In this document: one piece after another, positions 6,576 to 6,929 of the stretch
How the letters are laid out: every line of letters begins with the position of its first letter
Position numbering within the stretch: the first letter of the stretch is position 1
Assembly: GCA_051117315.1 (NCBI GenBank)
Contig: JBNPEA010000087.1
Span: 1-6,929, forward strand
Source of the DNA: Salinarimonas sp051117315
Lineage (GTDB): Bacteria; Pseudomonadota; Alphaproteobacteria; Rhizobiales; Beijerinckiaceae
Direction of reading: 5' to 3'
Length of the DNA: 6,929 nucleotides
Translations under genes and position numbers: made by a program
Notes under the pieces: model-generated
What the model was told of the DNA's origin: nothing
What the model saw: only the letters and a program-made list of their open reading frames with translations
Database searches by the model: none

Positions 6576-6929
6576 CGGCGTCGTCCGCGGGTAGGGGGTG
6601 GATGCAGGCGGCCGCGCGGCCCGGACCCATCGGGGCGAGCGGAGGCGGGCTCGCGCGGCAATCGTCGCGCACGTTCGGGCAGCGCCCGGCGAAGGCGCAG
6701 CCCGGGGGCGGGCGGGTCGGATCGGGCAGCTCCGCCTGCGGCGCGTCCGAGGCGGCGGCGCGGCCGCCGATGGCGGGGGCCGAGTCGAGCAGGAGACGCG
6801 TGTAGGGGTGGCGCGGGGCGCGGAACACCGCCTCCACCGGCCCGATCTCGACCACGCGCCCGAAATACATCACCGCCACCCGCTCGGCGATCGCCTCGAC
6901 GACGGCGAGGTCGTGGCTGATGAAGAGGT
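6562..6929 (-). CDS. Oligopeptide/dipeptide-type ABC transporter ATP-binding protein, C-terminal part only
   Basis: Cytoplasmic ATPase subunit of a DppD/DppF/OppF-type importer. Only the last 121 codons are in the window; the gene enters from the right edge, so Walker A, the signature and Walker B are not visible. The fragment begins with LFISHDLAVV, the H-loop of this subfamily (His at fragment residue 5), then VAVMYFGRVVEIG at 17-29 and HPYTRLLLDSAP at 36-47. The C-terminal oligo_HPY extension has the cysteine pattern GCAFAGRCP with C77, C83, C90 and C108. This pattern is widespread in these ATPases and has been reported to hold an iron-sulfur cluster in a mycobacterial peptide transporter. 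The stop at 6562-6564 overlaps the start of the regulator gene by 14 bases. The substrate may be peptides, but this subfamily also moves nickel, sugars and opines, so it should not be fixed from this fragment. Confidence 0.92.
   Translation of the reverse strand, partial: LFISHDLAVVEAIAERVAVMYFGRVVEIGPVEAVFRAPRHPYTRLLLDSAPAIGGRAAASDAPQAELPDPTRPPPGCAFAGRCPNVRDDCRASPPPLAPMGPGRAAACIHPLPADDADVPA

Noticed and set aside
5874..6920. 348-codon plus-strand open frame opposite the regulator and ABC ATPase
   Set aside because: Antisense to two recognised genes; its end is an Arg/Pro/Gly run typical of GC-rich noise.

Overview
The base composition is very GC-rich and the codons almost always end in G or C. 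Together with the protein sequences (EttA opening VARQFIYHMQG, a Tat-exported PhoX, a CysQ of alphaproteobacterial type), this suggests chromosomal DNA of a high-GC alphaproteobacterium, most likely Hyphomicrobiales of the Methylobacterium/Salinarimonas kind. The genus is a guess from memory of sequence style, not a search result. I see no rRNA, tRNA, insertion sequence, integrase, CRISPR array or attachment site.

Layout, left to right. (1) 1-1112, minus: first 370 codons of ettA, the ABC-F ribosome-associated ATPase. It starts at GTG and runs off the left edge. (2) 1113-1248: short spacer with a GC palindrome cluster and a possible ettA promoter. (3) 1249-3270, minus: a complete Tat-exported PhoX/DUF839 alkaline phosphatase. 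(4) 3271-3575: a 305-base divergent control region between phoX and ugd. (5) 3576-4880, plus: complete UDP-glucose 6-dehydrogenase (ugd). (6) 4881-4988: spacer with a hairpin and a possible promoter. (7) 4989-5789, plus: complete CysQ-type 3'(2'),5'-bisphosphate nucleotidase. (8) 5775-6575, minus: complete FadR-type (GntR/FCD) regulator whose 3' end overlaps that of cysQ by 15 bases, tail to tail. (9) 6562-6929, minus: C-terminal 121 codons of an oligopeptide/dipeptide-type ABC transporter ATPase, overlapping the start of the regulator by 14 bases and running off the right edge.

The genes form several independent units rather than one system. ettA (translation control) and phoX (phosphate scavenging outside the cytoplasm) are in the same direction but have a 136-base gap with their own signals. 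ugd (UDP-glucuronate for surface polysaccharide) and cysQ (removal of PAP, sulfur assimilation) face away from phoX. The ABC ATPase and the FadR-type regulator are translationally overlapping and are probably the distal end of a peptide or solute uptake operon with its own regulator. The arrangement looks like ordinary chromosomal core and metabolic DNA. I found no convincing previously undescribed system. The more useful second looks are the altered metal site of the FCD regulator, the shared promoter-like pattern, the phoX upstream region and the unlisted GTG start of ettA. Very long open frames on the opposite strands of phoX, ugd, cysQ and ettA are composition artefacts.
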